From: Litchfieldia alkalitelluris
GTDB lineage: Bacteria; Bacillota; Bacilli; Bacillales; Salisediminibacteriaceae
Direction: 5' to 3'
Assembly: GCF_002153425.1 (NCBI RefSeq)
Contig: NZ_KZ119600.1
Location: 3,151,920-3,215,919 of the forward strand
DNA length: 64,000 bases
Shown piece by piece: positions 34,480 to 43,331 of this stretch (positions are counted from its first letter, which is position 1; every line of letters starts with the position of its first letter). The notes beneath the pieces are model-generated. The model did no database searches. It was not told where the DNA came from and saw only the letters and a list, made by a program, of their open reading frames with translations. The position numbers were made by a program, and so were the translations under genes.

Positions 34480-35187
34480 TTAGAAAGGATTCGTTTTTCC
34501 GCTAGGACGTTGGAAAATGGAATTGTCTATATCATACTCCGTAATGTCATCAAGTAAGTCTGGTAAGTAAAAAATACTCACGCTAGCATTCATCGTGAAA
34601 CTTTCCACACCTTCGTCATCCGTCGGCTCTGAAAAGGAAACTGCATTCACTTGTGTCATTCTTTCCAGTTCCTCTACTTCCTCTAAAAAGGAATGGAGTT
34701 TTTCAAAACTATCTGCCGTAACCGTTAATGAAGCAGTAACTTGGTTTATGGATTCATTGACCTCTGCAGGTACATTGTTTTCCATGCTCGGCACGTCATC
34801 TTCCACACCTTCTGCTTCTCCTTCTGTTTCTTCATTTTCTGTAGGAAAAGTCAGTTGATAAGATCCTGCCGAAAAACTATAGCTTGTAATATTGGTATCT
34901 GAGCTTGATTCTATACCTTCCATTTGTACGAGCCAGTGCTCAAGGAAGAGGTCTCCTGGAATTCTCTTAAGGTAGGTGGAAAACTCGATTTGCTCCTCTT
35001 CAACAACTTGGTTTTGTTGTTCTAATATGGCTAATAATTGTTCTTCCATCTCAAGCGTTGCCCTTGCTTGTTTTACATCATCTTGTAATGGAGAGACCTT
35101 CATAAAGTACGCTCCTATGATGAAAAGGAAGAGAATGAATACAAAACCAATCAACATATAGTTAACTATTTTTCGATCTAGATTCAT
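34480..35187 (-). CDS. pilO: Type IV pilus inner-membrane protein PilO-like
   Basis: The 235-residue protein has a short N-terminus, one span (about 11-28), a coiled coil (about 35-70), and an alpha/beta C-terminal domain with an acidic low-complexity insert (EETEGEAEGVEDDVPS). This is the PilO plan. Family members pair with PilN to link the cytoplasmic PilM ring to the pilus base. Its ATG overlaps the pilN stop by 4 bp. Sequence conservation in PilO is weak, so the call rests mostly on order and layout. Confidence 0.82.
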   Translation of the reverse strand: MNLDRKIVNYMLIGFVFILFLFIIGAYFMKVSPLQDDVKQARATLEMEEQLLAILEQQNQVVEEEQIEFSTYLKRIPGDLFLEHWLVQMEGIESSSDTNITSYSFSAGSYQLTFPTENEETEGEAEGVEDDVPSMENNVPAEVNESINQVTASLTVTADSFEKLHSFLEEVEELERMTQVNAVSFSEPTDDEGVESFTMNASVSIFYLPDLLDDITEYDIDNSIFQRPSGKTNPF

Positions 35188-35762
35188 TCAGCACCCTCCC
35201 CTTCCGTTAGAACGACACCTTGAGTTATCTGTTTCGCCACGTCCATGTTTAACTGAATGGTAAAGGAAGCAGCATAGTTTTCTACATCATCTTCGGATTG
35301 TACATTAACGCTATTCAAGGTCACATTACTAACCAAAGGAAGATTATTCAAATGGTGTAAGTAACTTGAAGTCTCTCTTTTTTCAGCAAACGTAACGGAT
35401 AAGCTAATGGAACCCCCTATGTTGTAATCATAATTGACGAAAGTTGCTCCAGTAGGAAGTTCCCCAACTAACTGATCTAAGACTTCCGTAGGGGACACAA
35501 GATTCTCTTCAATAGAATAAACATATCTATCCAACCTTGGATAAGTTGTTTGTTCAGGTTGCTGTTCAGAAACGATTTGCTGCAGTTTTACTGTCGTATC
35601 TATTTTCTGCTCTACTTGTACATATTCCCGTTGTAAAGACTGATAGTAAAAGACTCCAAATAATAATAAGACCATGAGAACACCATAGGAAATCCCAAAT
35701 ATTGTGATAAGTAAATAATTCTTTTTCGGTTTTTCAGGAAGTAAATTTATATCAATTCTCAT
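35184..35762 (-). CDS. pilN: Type IV pilus assembly protein PilN
   Basis: The N-terminal peptide MRIDINLLPEKPKK has the INLLP motif by which PilN binds PilM. A span (about 17-37), a short coiled coil and a periplasm-type (here extracellular) ferredoxin-like domain follow. It has 192 residues. AAGAGGTGTCCAA precedes the ATG at 35762, which overlaps the pilM stop in ATGA. Confidence 0.9.
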   Translation of the reverse strand: MRIDINLLPEKPKKNYLLITIFGISYGVLMVLLLFGVFYYQSLQREYVQVEQKIDTTVKLQQIVSEQQPEQTTYPRLDRYVYSIEENLVSPTEVLDQLVGELPTGATFVNYDYNIGGSISLSVTFAEKRETSSYLHHLNNLPLVSNVTLNSVNVQSEDDVENYAASFTIQLNMDVAKQITQGVVLTEGEGAE

Positions 35763-36760
35763 TTGGACACCTCTTTTAAGCAAAGGCTTAAAGGCACTAC
35801 AAATCCTGTACTCACATCTGGTCTTTGACTATTTAGTCCTAAGTCCTTCTCTGTCAATAAGTTTAACTTCGTTCCATAAATGGACATTCTTTCTTTTATC
35901 GTTGACAGCATCGGATGATCCCCTACTAAAACGATGGTAGTTATCTCCTTTTCCCCTTGCTGCAACGAATATTTATAAAAATTCATGACTCTCTCGATTT
36001 CCGAGAGCTGATCTGTCATCTCCATAAGAATTCTTTCTTCATTTTTACAGATTAATATATGTTTATCTTCCTCAACTTCCACTTCCCAATCCTCTTCACC
36101 CATAGTAAGTGGTATATGTCTCATGAAAACTGGAAGATGATTTTGAAAAATACTCAAGTTTATGGAAGTCAAATCCCATTCAACAAATAAATAGTGTTCT
36201 TCTGGATCATAGCCTTGAAGGGTACTATATAATTGATGGATACAGAGAGAGGAAACATCTGCCACAATCGGCCTTAACTTGAGCTTTTCAAGAATTTCTT
36301 GGTATTCCCTTATTAACGGCTCTGGTGTTGCAAAAAACAGTATCTCTTTGTCTGCCCCTTCGTTCTCCTCATCAGTTGTAAGAAACTGAAAATCAAAATA
36401 GGCATCTTCAAATGGAAGATGTATATTTGAGCCAATTTCAAAGTTAAGATAGCCCCTCACATCGTCATCTGGAATATTTGAAGGTATGGTTAATTTTCTA
36501 AAAAACAAGGAGGAGTCTGGTACGAAAAACTTTACTTCCTTGTACTTTAATTGCCATTTCTTCACACAGTCTGTCATAATCTCATTAAAGGCTGGTCTAT
36601 CAACGATTTTTCCACGCTCTATGATTCCTTTAGGAAGTAGATACTCATCATACCCTTTAATGGAAGATATAGTTGGACTTTTTGCAGCAATATATCGGAT
36701 CACATGGTCCTTTATTTGTAAAACATTGGAGGACTTTTGTTTAAATATGGATGAAATCAA
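35759..36760 (-). CDS. pilM: Type IV pilus assembly protein PilM, actin-like
   Basis: The 333-residue cytoplasmic protein resembles PilM/FtsA: an early nucleotide-fold segment (VLQIKDHVIRYIAA), the segment NFEIGSNIHLPFEDAYFDFQ that is typical of PilM, and a late TTIVLVGDHPML phosphate motif. Motifs are more divergent than in Gram-negative PilM. The start is TTG at 36760, after AAGGGAAGGGATCTCC. It should bind the INLLP tail of PilN. Confidence 0.88.
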   Translation of the reverse strand: MISSIFKQKSSNVLQIKDHVIRYIAAKSPTISSIKGYDEYLLPKGIIERGKIVDRPAFNEIMTDCVKKWQLKYKEVKFFVPDSSLFFRKLTIPSNIPDDDVRGYLNFEIGSNIHLPFEDAYFDFQFLTTDEENEGADKEILFFATPEPLIREYQEILEKLKLRPIVADVSSLCIHQLYSTLQGYDPEEHYLFVEWDLTSINLSIFQNHLPVFMRHIPLTMGEEDWEVEVEEDKHILICKNEERILMEMTDQLSEIERVMNFYKYSLQQGEKEITTIVLVGDHPMLSTIKERMSIYGTKLNLLTEKDLGLNSQRPDVSTGFVVPLSLCLKEVSK

Positions 36761-36779
36761 GGAGATCCCTTCCCTTCAG

Positions 36780-37532
36780 TTAGAATAAGCTCAAGTACCA
36801 CTCTAGTAATGAATTGCCAAAGAAAAAGCTCGTTATTGCACCAATTGCAATAAATGGTCCAAAAGGAATCGGAGTTTTCCTAGTAACCTTTTTCGTTAAT
36901 AAACCAACTCCACCAACAATCGCTCCTATCAAGCTTCCTATAAAAATTGTCATTAGGACACCTTTTAAGCCAAGAATGATACCAATGACACCAAATAATT
37001 TAATATCTCCCCCTCCCATACCACCTTTACTAGCAATGGCAAGGAGTAATAATAAGCCGAAACCTACAGCAGCTCCTAATATGCTGTCCCACCAAGGTGT
37101 TAGGGGAATGAAGATTCGCATGACAATGAAAAGGCCTAAAAAGAAAAGGAGTATCTTGTCTGGAATTAGCATCATATGTAGATCAGATACACTAATAATG
37201 ACTAATAAGGATATGAAAGCTAAAGCAATAGGCAATTCCTTTGACCATCCCACCAATAACGGTGAAATCGTAAAAAGAACTGCAGTAATCAATTCAAAGA
37301 ATGGATAGATTGGTGATATAGTGTTGGCACACTTGCGACATTTTCCTTTTTGAATGAGGAACGATAGAATTGGTAATAACTCATACCAGCTTAAGTTTTT
37401 TTTGCACTGTGGGCAATGGGAGCGGGGAGTCACAATAGACTCTCCCGATGGCACCCTAAGTCCTACAACATTATAGAAGGAGCCTAAAATGGCGCCTAGT
37501 ACAAATAAATAAACATGTAATAGAAGTTCCAT
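36780..37532 (-). CDS. pilD: Prepilin leader peptidase / N-methyltransferase (PilD/ComC)
   Basis: The aspartic peptidase has the bifunctional form: methyltransferase-type Zn cysteines CPQC and CRKC (about residues 40-75), and the catalytic aspartates in SVSDLHMMLIPD and GGMGGGDIKLFG. Eight spans are expected. It cleaves prepilin leaders after Gly and methylates the new N-terminus. It is the positional equivalent of B. subtilis comC between spoIIB and folC. AAGGAGGCCTAAA precedes the ATG. Length is 250 residues. Confidence 0.94.
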   Translation of the reverse strand: MELLLHVYLFVLGAILGSFYNVVGLRVPSGESIVTPRSHCPQCKKNLSWYELLPILSFLIQKGKCRKCANTISPIYPFFELITAVLFTISPLLVGWSKELPIALAFISLLVIISVSDLHMMLIPDKILLFFLGLFIVMRIFIPLTPWWDSILGAAVGFGLLLLLAIASKGGMGGGDIKLFGVIGIILGLKGVLMTIFIGSLIGAIVGGVGLLTKKVTRKTPIPFGPFIAIGAITSFFFGNSLLEWYLSLF

Positions 37533-37567
37533 TTTAGGCCTCCTTAATTAAATAGGATAGAAAATAG

Positions 37568-38023
37568 TTAATCTCGTACCCTTCCACGAGTAAGTTCAGA
37601 TTGTATAGATGGAGGGATAATTACATTTCCTCCTGCACCGTCTTCATGTAATTCCACTCTATAGACATATCTGTCTGCTTCACCAGTTGCTGATGCTACA
37701 GTTACATTTACAAGAGATGCAGTTACGCTGTAACCAGTATCTTCTGGACTTTGAATTGGTTCAATATAACCACCAGTAATTAAATCATTTAAAGTTATAT
37801 TATTACCACCTTCTGCAATTGTAGGATTTTCACTAGCAACATATAACCTCGCCGAACTAATCATTTGCTGAGCATTTGCAATATGAGCATCTTTCCTTGA
37901 GTTATCAATCAATCCACCAATACTTGGAATCGCAATCGCTGCAATAATCCCTAAAATAACTACTACTACTAGTAACTCAATTAACGTTAAACCTTTTTGA
38001 TTCTTCAACATTCTTTTCAACAT
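37568..38023 (-). CDS. pilA: Type IV major pilin
   Basis: The 151-residue prepilin has a short basic leader (MLKRMLKNQKG) with cleavage after Gly-11. LTLIELLVVVVILGIIAAIA follows, with Glu at mature position 5. The globular domain of about 110 residues lacks cysteines, so there is no disulfide D-region. AAAAAGGAGAGAAGAAC precedes the ATG. It lies between pilC and pilD, and its own 120-bp upstream gap may carry an extra promoter. It could also be called ComGC-like, but the surrounding PilT and PilMNO favour a pilus. Confidence 0.9.
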   Translation of the reverse strand: MLKRMLKNQKGLTLIELLVVVVILGIIAAIAIPSIGGLIDNSRKDAHIANAQQMISSARLYVASENPTIAEGGNNITLNDLITGGYIEPIQSPEDTGYSVTASLVNVTVASATGEADRYVYRVELHEDGAGGNVIIPPSIQSELTRGRVRD

Positions 38024-38145
38024 GTTCTTCTCTCCTTTTTTATCATTTATTTTATTATTGCTGTTGTGCTAGTCGCTCCCGATGATCCAAGCACCTACAT
38101 CAAGATCATTTTTCATCGCGAATCGCTCAACTTAATTTTTACAAT

Positions 38146-39351
38146 TTAAATCTCATTATAAATTTGGAACATTGGTACAATGATGGAAATGACGATTGTT
38201 CCAACCATTACTGCTAGAATGACAATGAGAAGTGGTTCAATGATTGACTTTAACCTGTCTGTAGCATAAGACACTTCTTTTTCATAGAAGATGGCGACTT
38301 TCTCTAGCATTTGATCCAAGGACCCTGTTTTCTCTCCAATACTTATCATTTGTACAACTAAAGGTGGGAAAACCCAGTTTTCTCTCATTGGACCTGTTAA
38401 GGAGTTTCCTTCTTCTAGTGATTCCCTTGACTGCTTTAATGTTCTAGTCACAACCTCATTATTGACAACCTTTTCTACAATTTGAATCGATTGTAAAATC
38501 GGGACTGCACTTGAGAACAAAGAACTTAATGTTCGACTCATTCTCGCCATCGCCGCCTTTTGTAACATCACACCAAAAATGGGCATTTTAAGGAGTGCAT
38601 AGTCTAAGTAGTACTTTGTTTCAGGACGCTGTCTAATAAGTGCAATTCCCAGTGCTATTAAAATGACGATTAAAATGATTAACCACCAAAGGTTTGCCAC
38701 AACATTACTGGCAGCAAGGACTAGCTTTGTGATAGCTGGTAGCTCACCTCCCATATCACCAAGCATGGCTGCAAACATTGGTACAACAGATGTTAATAAG
38801 AAAATAACAACAGCAACTGCCACAACGGCAACGATAACAGGATAGGCAAGTGCTGATTTAACCTTTTGTTTCGTCTCACTTTGCTTTTCAAATTGGGTAG
38901 CCACTTGATCAAGTGACTCGTCCAAATTACCACTAGCTTCCCCAGCTCTTACCATGTTTACAAAGATAGGTGGAAATATATTCGAGTGCTTTGCTGCCGC
39001 CTCAGAGAAAGGTCTTCCAGTCCGCAGTTCTTCTTCCACACTTTCTAATGCCCTCATGAGTGGCTTACTGCTAGTCTGCTGTGACAAAATCCCTGTAGCG
39101 TCCACAATGGATACACCTGAGTTAAGCAAAGTGGCAAACTGTCTTAAGAACATAACAAAATCGTTTAGCTTAACTGGATTCCCTATATAGATTTCTTTGC
39201 TTAAGAAGTTACCTTCTATCTCTTGAACTGAGGCTAGGCCAATACCTTGGTTTTTAAGCTTCTGAATAGCCTGTGCTCTCGTTTGGGCAGTGACAGTTCC
39301 TTCTTTTTTTTCACCAGTTTTCTTCTTTCCTTGATATCGAAATTGAGGCAT
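38146..39351 (-). CDS. pilC: Type IV pilus platform protein PilC/GspF
   Basis: The 401-residue membrane protein has two repeated GspF cytoplasmic domains, each before a hydrophobic hairpin: FLRQFATLLNSGVSIVDATG in the first and RTLSSLFSSAVPILQSIQIV in the second. RAGEASGNLDESLDQVA and SIGEKTGSLDQMLEKVA are the matching repeat ends. It forms the platform turned by PilB and PilT. It shares one base with the pilT stop (TAATG). Confidence 0.95.
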   Translation of the reverse strand: MPQFRYQGKKKTGEKKEGTVTAQTRAQAIQKLKNQGIGLASVQEIEGNFLSKEIYIGNPVKLNDFVMFLRQFATLLNSGVSIVDATGILSQQTSSKPLMRALESVEEELRTGRPFSEAAAKHSNIFPPIFVNMVRAGEASGNLDESLDQVATQFEKQSETKQKVKSALAYPVIVAVVAVAVVIFLLTSVVPMFAAMLGDMGGELPAITKLVLAASNVVANLWWLIILIVILIALGIALIRQRPETKYYLDYALLKMPIFGVMLQKAAMARMSRTLSSLFSSAVPILQSIQIVEKVVNNEVVTRTLKQSRESLEEGNSLTGPMRENWVFPPLVVQMISIGEKTGSLDQMLEKVAIFYEKEVSYATDRLKSIIEPLLIVILAVMVGTIVISIIVPMFQIYNEI

Positions 39352-40400
39352 TATAATTCCCTCACTTGTATATAAGGCTTCGCTTCATCAAAGTCGATCA
39401 GCTTTTGGGTCAGTAATTGGCGAACACTCATTTCGAGCGTATGCATGCCTTCTGCACGACTCGTTTGCATAATGCTCTCGATTTGATGGTTCTTCTCACT
39501 TCTGATTAAGTTTGCAACGGCATGATTATTAATTAAAATTTCCGTTGCCGCTACCCTACCATGTTTTTGCGAAGTAGGAATTAAGCGTTGTGAGACGACC
39601 GCTTTTAAAACAGATGCTAGCTGTACCCGAATTTGTGCTTGTTGTCTTGGTTCAAAGACGTCAATCATTCGATCAATCGTCGCTGCAGCACTTGATGTAT
39701 GGAGTGTCCCCAAAACAAGGTGACCAGTTTCTGCAGCTGTTATGGCAGTTGCGATTGTTTCTAAGTCCCGCATTTCCCCAACTAAAATAACATCAGGATC
39801 TTGACGCAAGGCACCTCTTAACCCTGTTGCAAAGTTAATGGCATCAAATCCAACTTCACGCTGATCGATTAGGGACTGATCATGACGATGTAAATACTCA
39901 ATTGGATCCTCAAGGGTAATGATGTGCTTTCGCATCGTTTGATTCATGTGCTTAATCATTGCAGCTAAGGTTGTGGATTTACCACTTCCAGTAGGTCCAG
40001 TTACAAGGACTAACCCCTGCTTTTCTGCTGCAATTTTTCCTAAAACAGCTGGAAGGTCCAATTCTTTCAGTGTTGGAATCACCATTGGAATGACCCGCAC
40101 TGCTAAACTTAAGTGTGAACGTTGATAATAGGCATTTAATCTGAACCTTGAAACACCAGGTATTCCATAGGAGAAATCCACTTGTCTACTTTTTTCCAAT
40201 TCTTGCTTCATGGCCTCAGGAAGAACTTCATCTACCATTCGTTGTGTATCCTCAGGTTTTAATGGAGGTTCGTTCATTGGCGCTAAGTTTCCATGGATTC
40301 TTAATACAGGTGGTTTTCCGATTGTTAAATGAACATCAGATGCATAAAGCTTCATCGCTTCTGAAAGTATTTCGTTTAAGCTCTTTGTCAATAAACTCAC
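39351..40400 (-). CDS. pilT: Pilus retraction ATPase PilT
   Basis: The 349-residue ATPase has Walker A GPTGSGKSTT, the Asp box ITLEDPIEYLH, Walker B DPDVILVGEMRDLET and the His box LGTLHTSSAAATIDR. The C-terminal segment with AIRNLIRE-like AVANLIRSEKNHQIESIMQT is the PilT retraction motif; this and the lack of an N-terminal MshEN domain distinguish it from PilB. The start is GTG, directly after pilB. A retraction motor implies twitching motility, surface sensing or DNA uptake. Confidence 0.94.
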   Translation of the reverse strand: MSLLTKSLNEILSEAMKLYASDVHLTIGKPPVLRIHGNLAPMNEPPLKPEDTQRMVDEVLPEAMKQELEKSRQVDFSYGIPGVSRFRLNAYYQRSHLSLAVRVIPMVIPTLKELDLPAVLGKIAAEKQGLVLVTGPTGSGKSTTLAAMIKHMNQTMRKHIITLEDPIEYLHRHDQSLIDQREVGFDAINFATGLRGALRQDPDVILVGEMRDLETIATAITAAETGHLVLGTLHTSSAAATIDRMIDVFEPRQQAQIRVQLASVLKAVVSQRLIPTSQKHGRVAATEILINNHAVANLIRSEKNHQIESIMQTSRAEGMHTLEMSVRQLLTQKLIDFDEAKPYIQVREL

Positions 40401-42062
40401 CTACTTATCCATGGATACTCGAAGAACCTCTTCTGTCGTTGTTAATCCTTGCTTCACTTTTTCCAAGCCATCATCAATCAAAAACGTCATTCCTTGTTGC
40501 TCAGCATAATCACTGATCACATGACTAGATTTTTCATTCATGATCAATTGTTTAATTTCTGAATCGATGACGAGCATTTCATGAACAGCAAGACGTCCCC
40601 GATAGCCAGTCATATTACAGGTAGCACAGCCATCTCCTCGATAAACTTTGTCGATAGTCATGCCACGTTTTGAAAAGATATCCTTTTCCCTAACACTCGG
40701 TTCATATTCTTTTTTGCAGTCACGACAAATCCTACGAACTAAGCGTTGTGATAATATACCTGCTAACGATGCGGCCAATAAAAACGGCTCAATTTTCATA
40801 TCAATTAAACGATTCACTGTGCTTATGGAGTCGTTCGTATGGATCGTACTAAGTACTAAGTGACCAGTTAAGGAGGCTCTAACAGCGATTTCGGCTGTCT
40901 CCGAATCACGTATTTCCCCGACCATGATGATATCTGGGTCTTGACGTAAGATGGATCGTAACCCACTTGCGAAGGTCATACCTACTTTTGTATTTACTTG
41001 AATTTGGTTAATACCCTCGAGCTGATATTCCACTGGATCCTCTACCGTTATAATGTTCACTTCATCAGAATTTAATCGGTTTAACCCTGCATACAATGTA
41101 GACGACTTACCAGAGCCAGTTGGACCTGTTATAAGTATGATTCCGTTTGGTAAACTCAACATTTTTAACAGATCGTTATAATGCTTTTCTGAAAGTCCAA
41201 GTTTATCTAAATCGTTAATGGAATTACCAAGATCTAAGATCCGCATAACTACTTTTTCACCATAAACGGTTGGTAATGTCGATATTCGTAAGTCGATTGG
41301 ATGGAAATCAACATTCACTTTAATTCTTCCATCTTGTGGAATACGGTTTTCAGTAATATCTAAATTAGCCATGATTTTAATTCTAGCTATTAACATATTC
41401 TGCATATGTTTTGGTAGCGAGCGCTCTGTTCGCAAAACGCCATCGACGCGGTAACGAACAAGAACTTTATTCTCATGTGCATCAATATGAATGTCACTTG
41501 CTCTTTCTTGGACTGCTCTCAGTAGGAGCTGGTCAACTAGCTTTACCATTGGAGAGTCATTTTTACTCACTTCATCCAATTCTGCCTCTTCATTGCCAGC
41601 AACGTCCTCGAACAGTTCTTCCACTGCATCATCTAAATCGTAATATTTATGGATAGATTTAATAATTTCGTCCTTGGTTGCAATCGCTACTTCCACATCA
41701 AAACCAGTTGAAAGTCTAATATCATCAATGGAGAAATAATCCATCGGGTCTGACATCGCAATAAATAACTTATTTCCCTCTAGTTTAAGAGGCATCAAGT
41801 TGTTTCTTGTTGCAAATTCCTTCGTTATGATTGAAGTAACTTTCGAATCAATCGGATAACGGTATAGGCTAATATGAGGTACACCTAATTGAAATTCTAG
41901 GACTTCAATTAACTGTTGTTCTGTGATATAACCTTGTTGTAGTAAAACGTCCCCTAGTTTTTGCTTATCTGATTTTTGCTGCAATGCATCTTCAAGTTGG
42001 CCTTCTGTAATTAAACCAGCCTCAACTAGTAGGTCACCTAACCTTTTCCTCGTCTGTGCCAC
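40401..42062 (-). CDS. pilB: Pilus extension ATPase PilB with MshEN domain
   Basis: The 553-residue assembly ATPase starts with two tandem MshEN motifs (RLGDLLVEAGLITEGQLEDA at about 6-25 and KLGDVLLQQGYITEQQLIEV at about 35-54), which bind c-di-GMP in MshE. The ATPase core has GPTGSGKSST, DPDIIMVGEIRDSET and LSTIHTND. A tetracysteine Zn site follows (CRDC ... CATC). The start is GTG after GGCGGTGATGGTAA. It is the first gene of an operon through pilO, with overlaps or short gaps. Confidence 0.95.
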   Translation of the reverse strand: MAQTRKRLGDLLVEAGLITEGQLEDALQQKSDKQKLGDVLLQQGYITEQQLIEVLEFQLGVPHISLYRYPIDSKVTSIITKEFATRNNLMPLKLEGNKLFIAMSDPMDYFSIDDIRLSTGFDVEVAIATKDEIIKSIHKYYDLDDAVEELFEDVAGNEEAELDEVSKNDSPMVKLVDQLLLRAVQERASDIHIDAHENKVLVRYRVDGVLRTERSLPKHMQNMLIARIKIMANLDITENRIPQDGRIKVNVDFHPIDLRISTLPTVYGEKVVMRILDLGNSINDLDKLGLSEKHYNDLLKMLSLPNGIILITGPTGSGKSSTLYAGLNRLNSDEVNIITVEDPVEYQLEGINQIQVNTKVGMTFASGLRSILRQDPDIIMVGEIRDSETAEIAVRASLTGHLVLSTIHTNDSISTVNRLIDMKIEPFLLAASLAGILSQRLVRRICRDCKKEYEPSVREKDIFSKRGMTIDKVYRGDGCATCNMTGYRGRLAVHEMLVIDSEIKQLIMNEKSSHVISDYAEQQGMTFLIDDGLEKVKQGLTTTEEVLRVSMDK

Positions 42063-42446
42063 TTACCATCACCGCCTTTGTATCCGTTCGTTCTAAATAG
42101 TGTACAATTAAGCAATATGGGGTATAGGAAAATAATACTATACGAACCATTGAATTTATGCTATAAAAAATGTTAAATATAACAAACTCTTTAAAAATCA
42201 ATCTATGCACATATTATAATGTATAATAGGAATAAATAGGACTATTTTCTGCAAATTTTTTAAAAAAATATTTATTTTCTACTTTTTTTTATGAAACTTA
42301 AGTACTATAAGGGATTATAGGTGTTTTCCACAAATGTAGTTTATGCAAACTTACCTGTTTCATTATCTGTTCATTTAATAAAAAATGATAGCAGTAAATA
42401 ATGGGTAAAAAATACTTTATATAGGTCTTTATGAAGGGGTGTTTTT
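42063..42446. other. Divergent promoter region between pilB and pilV
   Basis: The 384 bp carry no gene. The sequence is AT-rich and must hold promoters for both pilus transcription units. I could not fix clear -35/-10 pairs. Confidence 0.55.
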
Positions 42447-42893
42447 ATGGGAGGTAAATTGAAGTCTTTATTTTTACCAGTAAAATCTGAACATGGTAGA
42501 ACATTAATTGAAATCGTATTGTCTATTGCCGTATTAGCTATTATCATCATTCCTTTTACTTCCATGTTCGTCCAATCGGCGAAAACACTAAATGTATCAG
42601 ATGAAATAATGGATGCAACTTATGTAGCTCAAACAGTGATGGAAGAGATATATCATTTAAGTCAAACGACTTCCTATCAAGCAGAATCACTTCCTTCTGA
42701 ATATGTTTCTATCCCTTCAGAAGAGGGTGATAAATTTTTTACAATCCTAGAAGATTACTACGTTGAACTAACAATGAAGCAAGAAAATACTGAAAGTCAA
42801 TTAGTGAACGTCCTCACACGAGTATATAATAATAGTTCGAAAGAAAAACTCGAAGCCCAAATGGAAACATATTTATTATGGGGGACAGAATAA
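42447..42893 (+). CDS. Minor pilin, PilV-like
   Basis: The class III leader MGGKLKSLFLPVKSEHG is followed by RTLIEIVLSIAVLAIIIIPF with Glu at mature position 5. The rest of the 148 residues forms a globular domain with no recognised family. AAGGGGTGTTTTT precedes the ATG. The stop overlaps the next prepilin start as TAATG. PilV-type proteins belong to the priming tip complex in related systems; the name here is by position and N-terminus. Confidence 0.82.
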   Translation: MGGKLKSLFLPVKSEHGRTLIEIVLSIAVLAIIIIPFTSMFVQSAKTLNVSDEIMDATYVAQTVMEEIYHLSQTTSYQAESLPSEYVSIPSEEGDKFFTILEDYYVELTMKQENTESQLVNVLTRVYNNSSKEKLEAQMETYLLWGTE

Positions 42894-43327
42894 TGAAAAT
42901 GCTCAAAAATAATAAAGGATTAAGCCTTGTAGAGATATTAATATCCTTTGCCTTACTATCTTTAGTTGTCCTTCTTGTTACATCACTGCATCTATTTGGT
43001 CAAAACCAATTTAATAGTCAAACTAATTTATCAGACAATCAGGCAAATGTTCGGCTAGCCATAAATATTTTAACAAAAGAAGTTCGGAATGCAGATACTG
43101 TAACAACAGAAAATGATCGTTTCTATATTGATGGTACTGAGTATAAAGCAAATGGGAATCTAGTCACTATTATTGATGGAGCGGAGTCAACCCTTGTTCC
43201 TGGTATAAGTGAGATTGAGATTACTCCAGGCGAAGCTAGCAACAGAAGAGTCGATATAAAAATAGTCAGCGTGGAGCCAGAAGTGTCACACTCCACAGTT
43301 ATTTATATAAGGGGAGAAGGTGAATAG
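42893..43327 (+). CDS. Minor pilin, PilW/PilJ-like
   Basis: The leader MKMLKNNKG precedes LSLVEILISFALLSLVVLLV with Glu-5. The 144-residue protein ends in beta-rich sequence (SEIEITPGEASNRRVDIKIV). The ATG at 42893 has GGGGG 9 nt upstream; an in-frame ATG at 42878 lies inside the previous gene. It is translationally coupled to the PilV-like gene. Confidence 0.82.
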   Translation: MKMLKNNKGLSLVEILISFALLSLVVLLVTSLHLFGQNQFNSQTNLSDNQANVRLAINILTKEVRNADTVTTENDRFYIDGTEYKANGNLVTIIDGAESTLVPGISEIEITPGEASNRRVDIKIVSVEPEVSHSTVIYIRGEGE

Positions 43328-43331
43328 TATT

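Noticed and set aside
34480-42062. Reading the pil operon as comG or a type II secretion system
   Set aside because: PilT, PilM, PilN and PilO are present, which comG lacks. Secretion-specific parts are absent.
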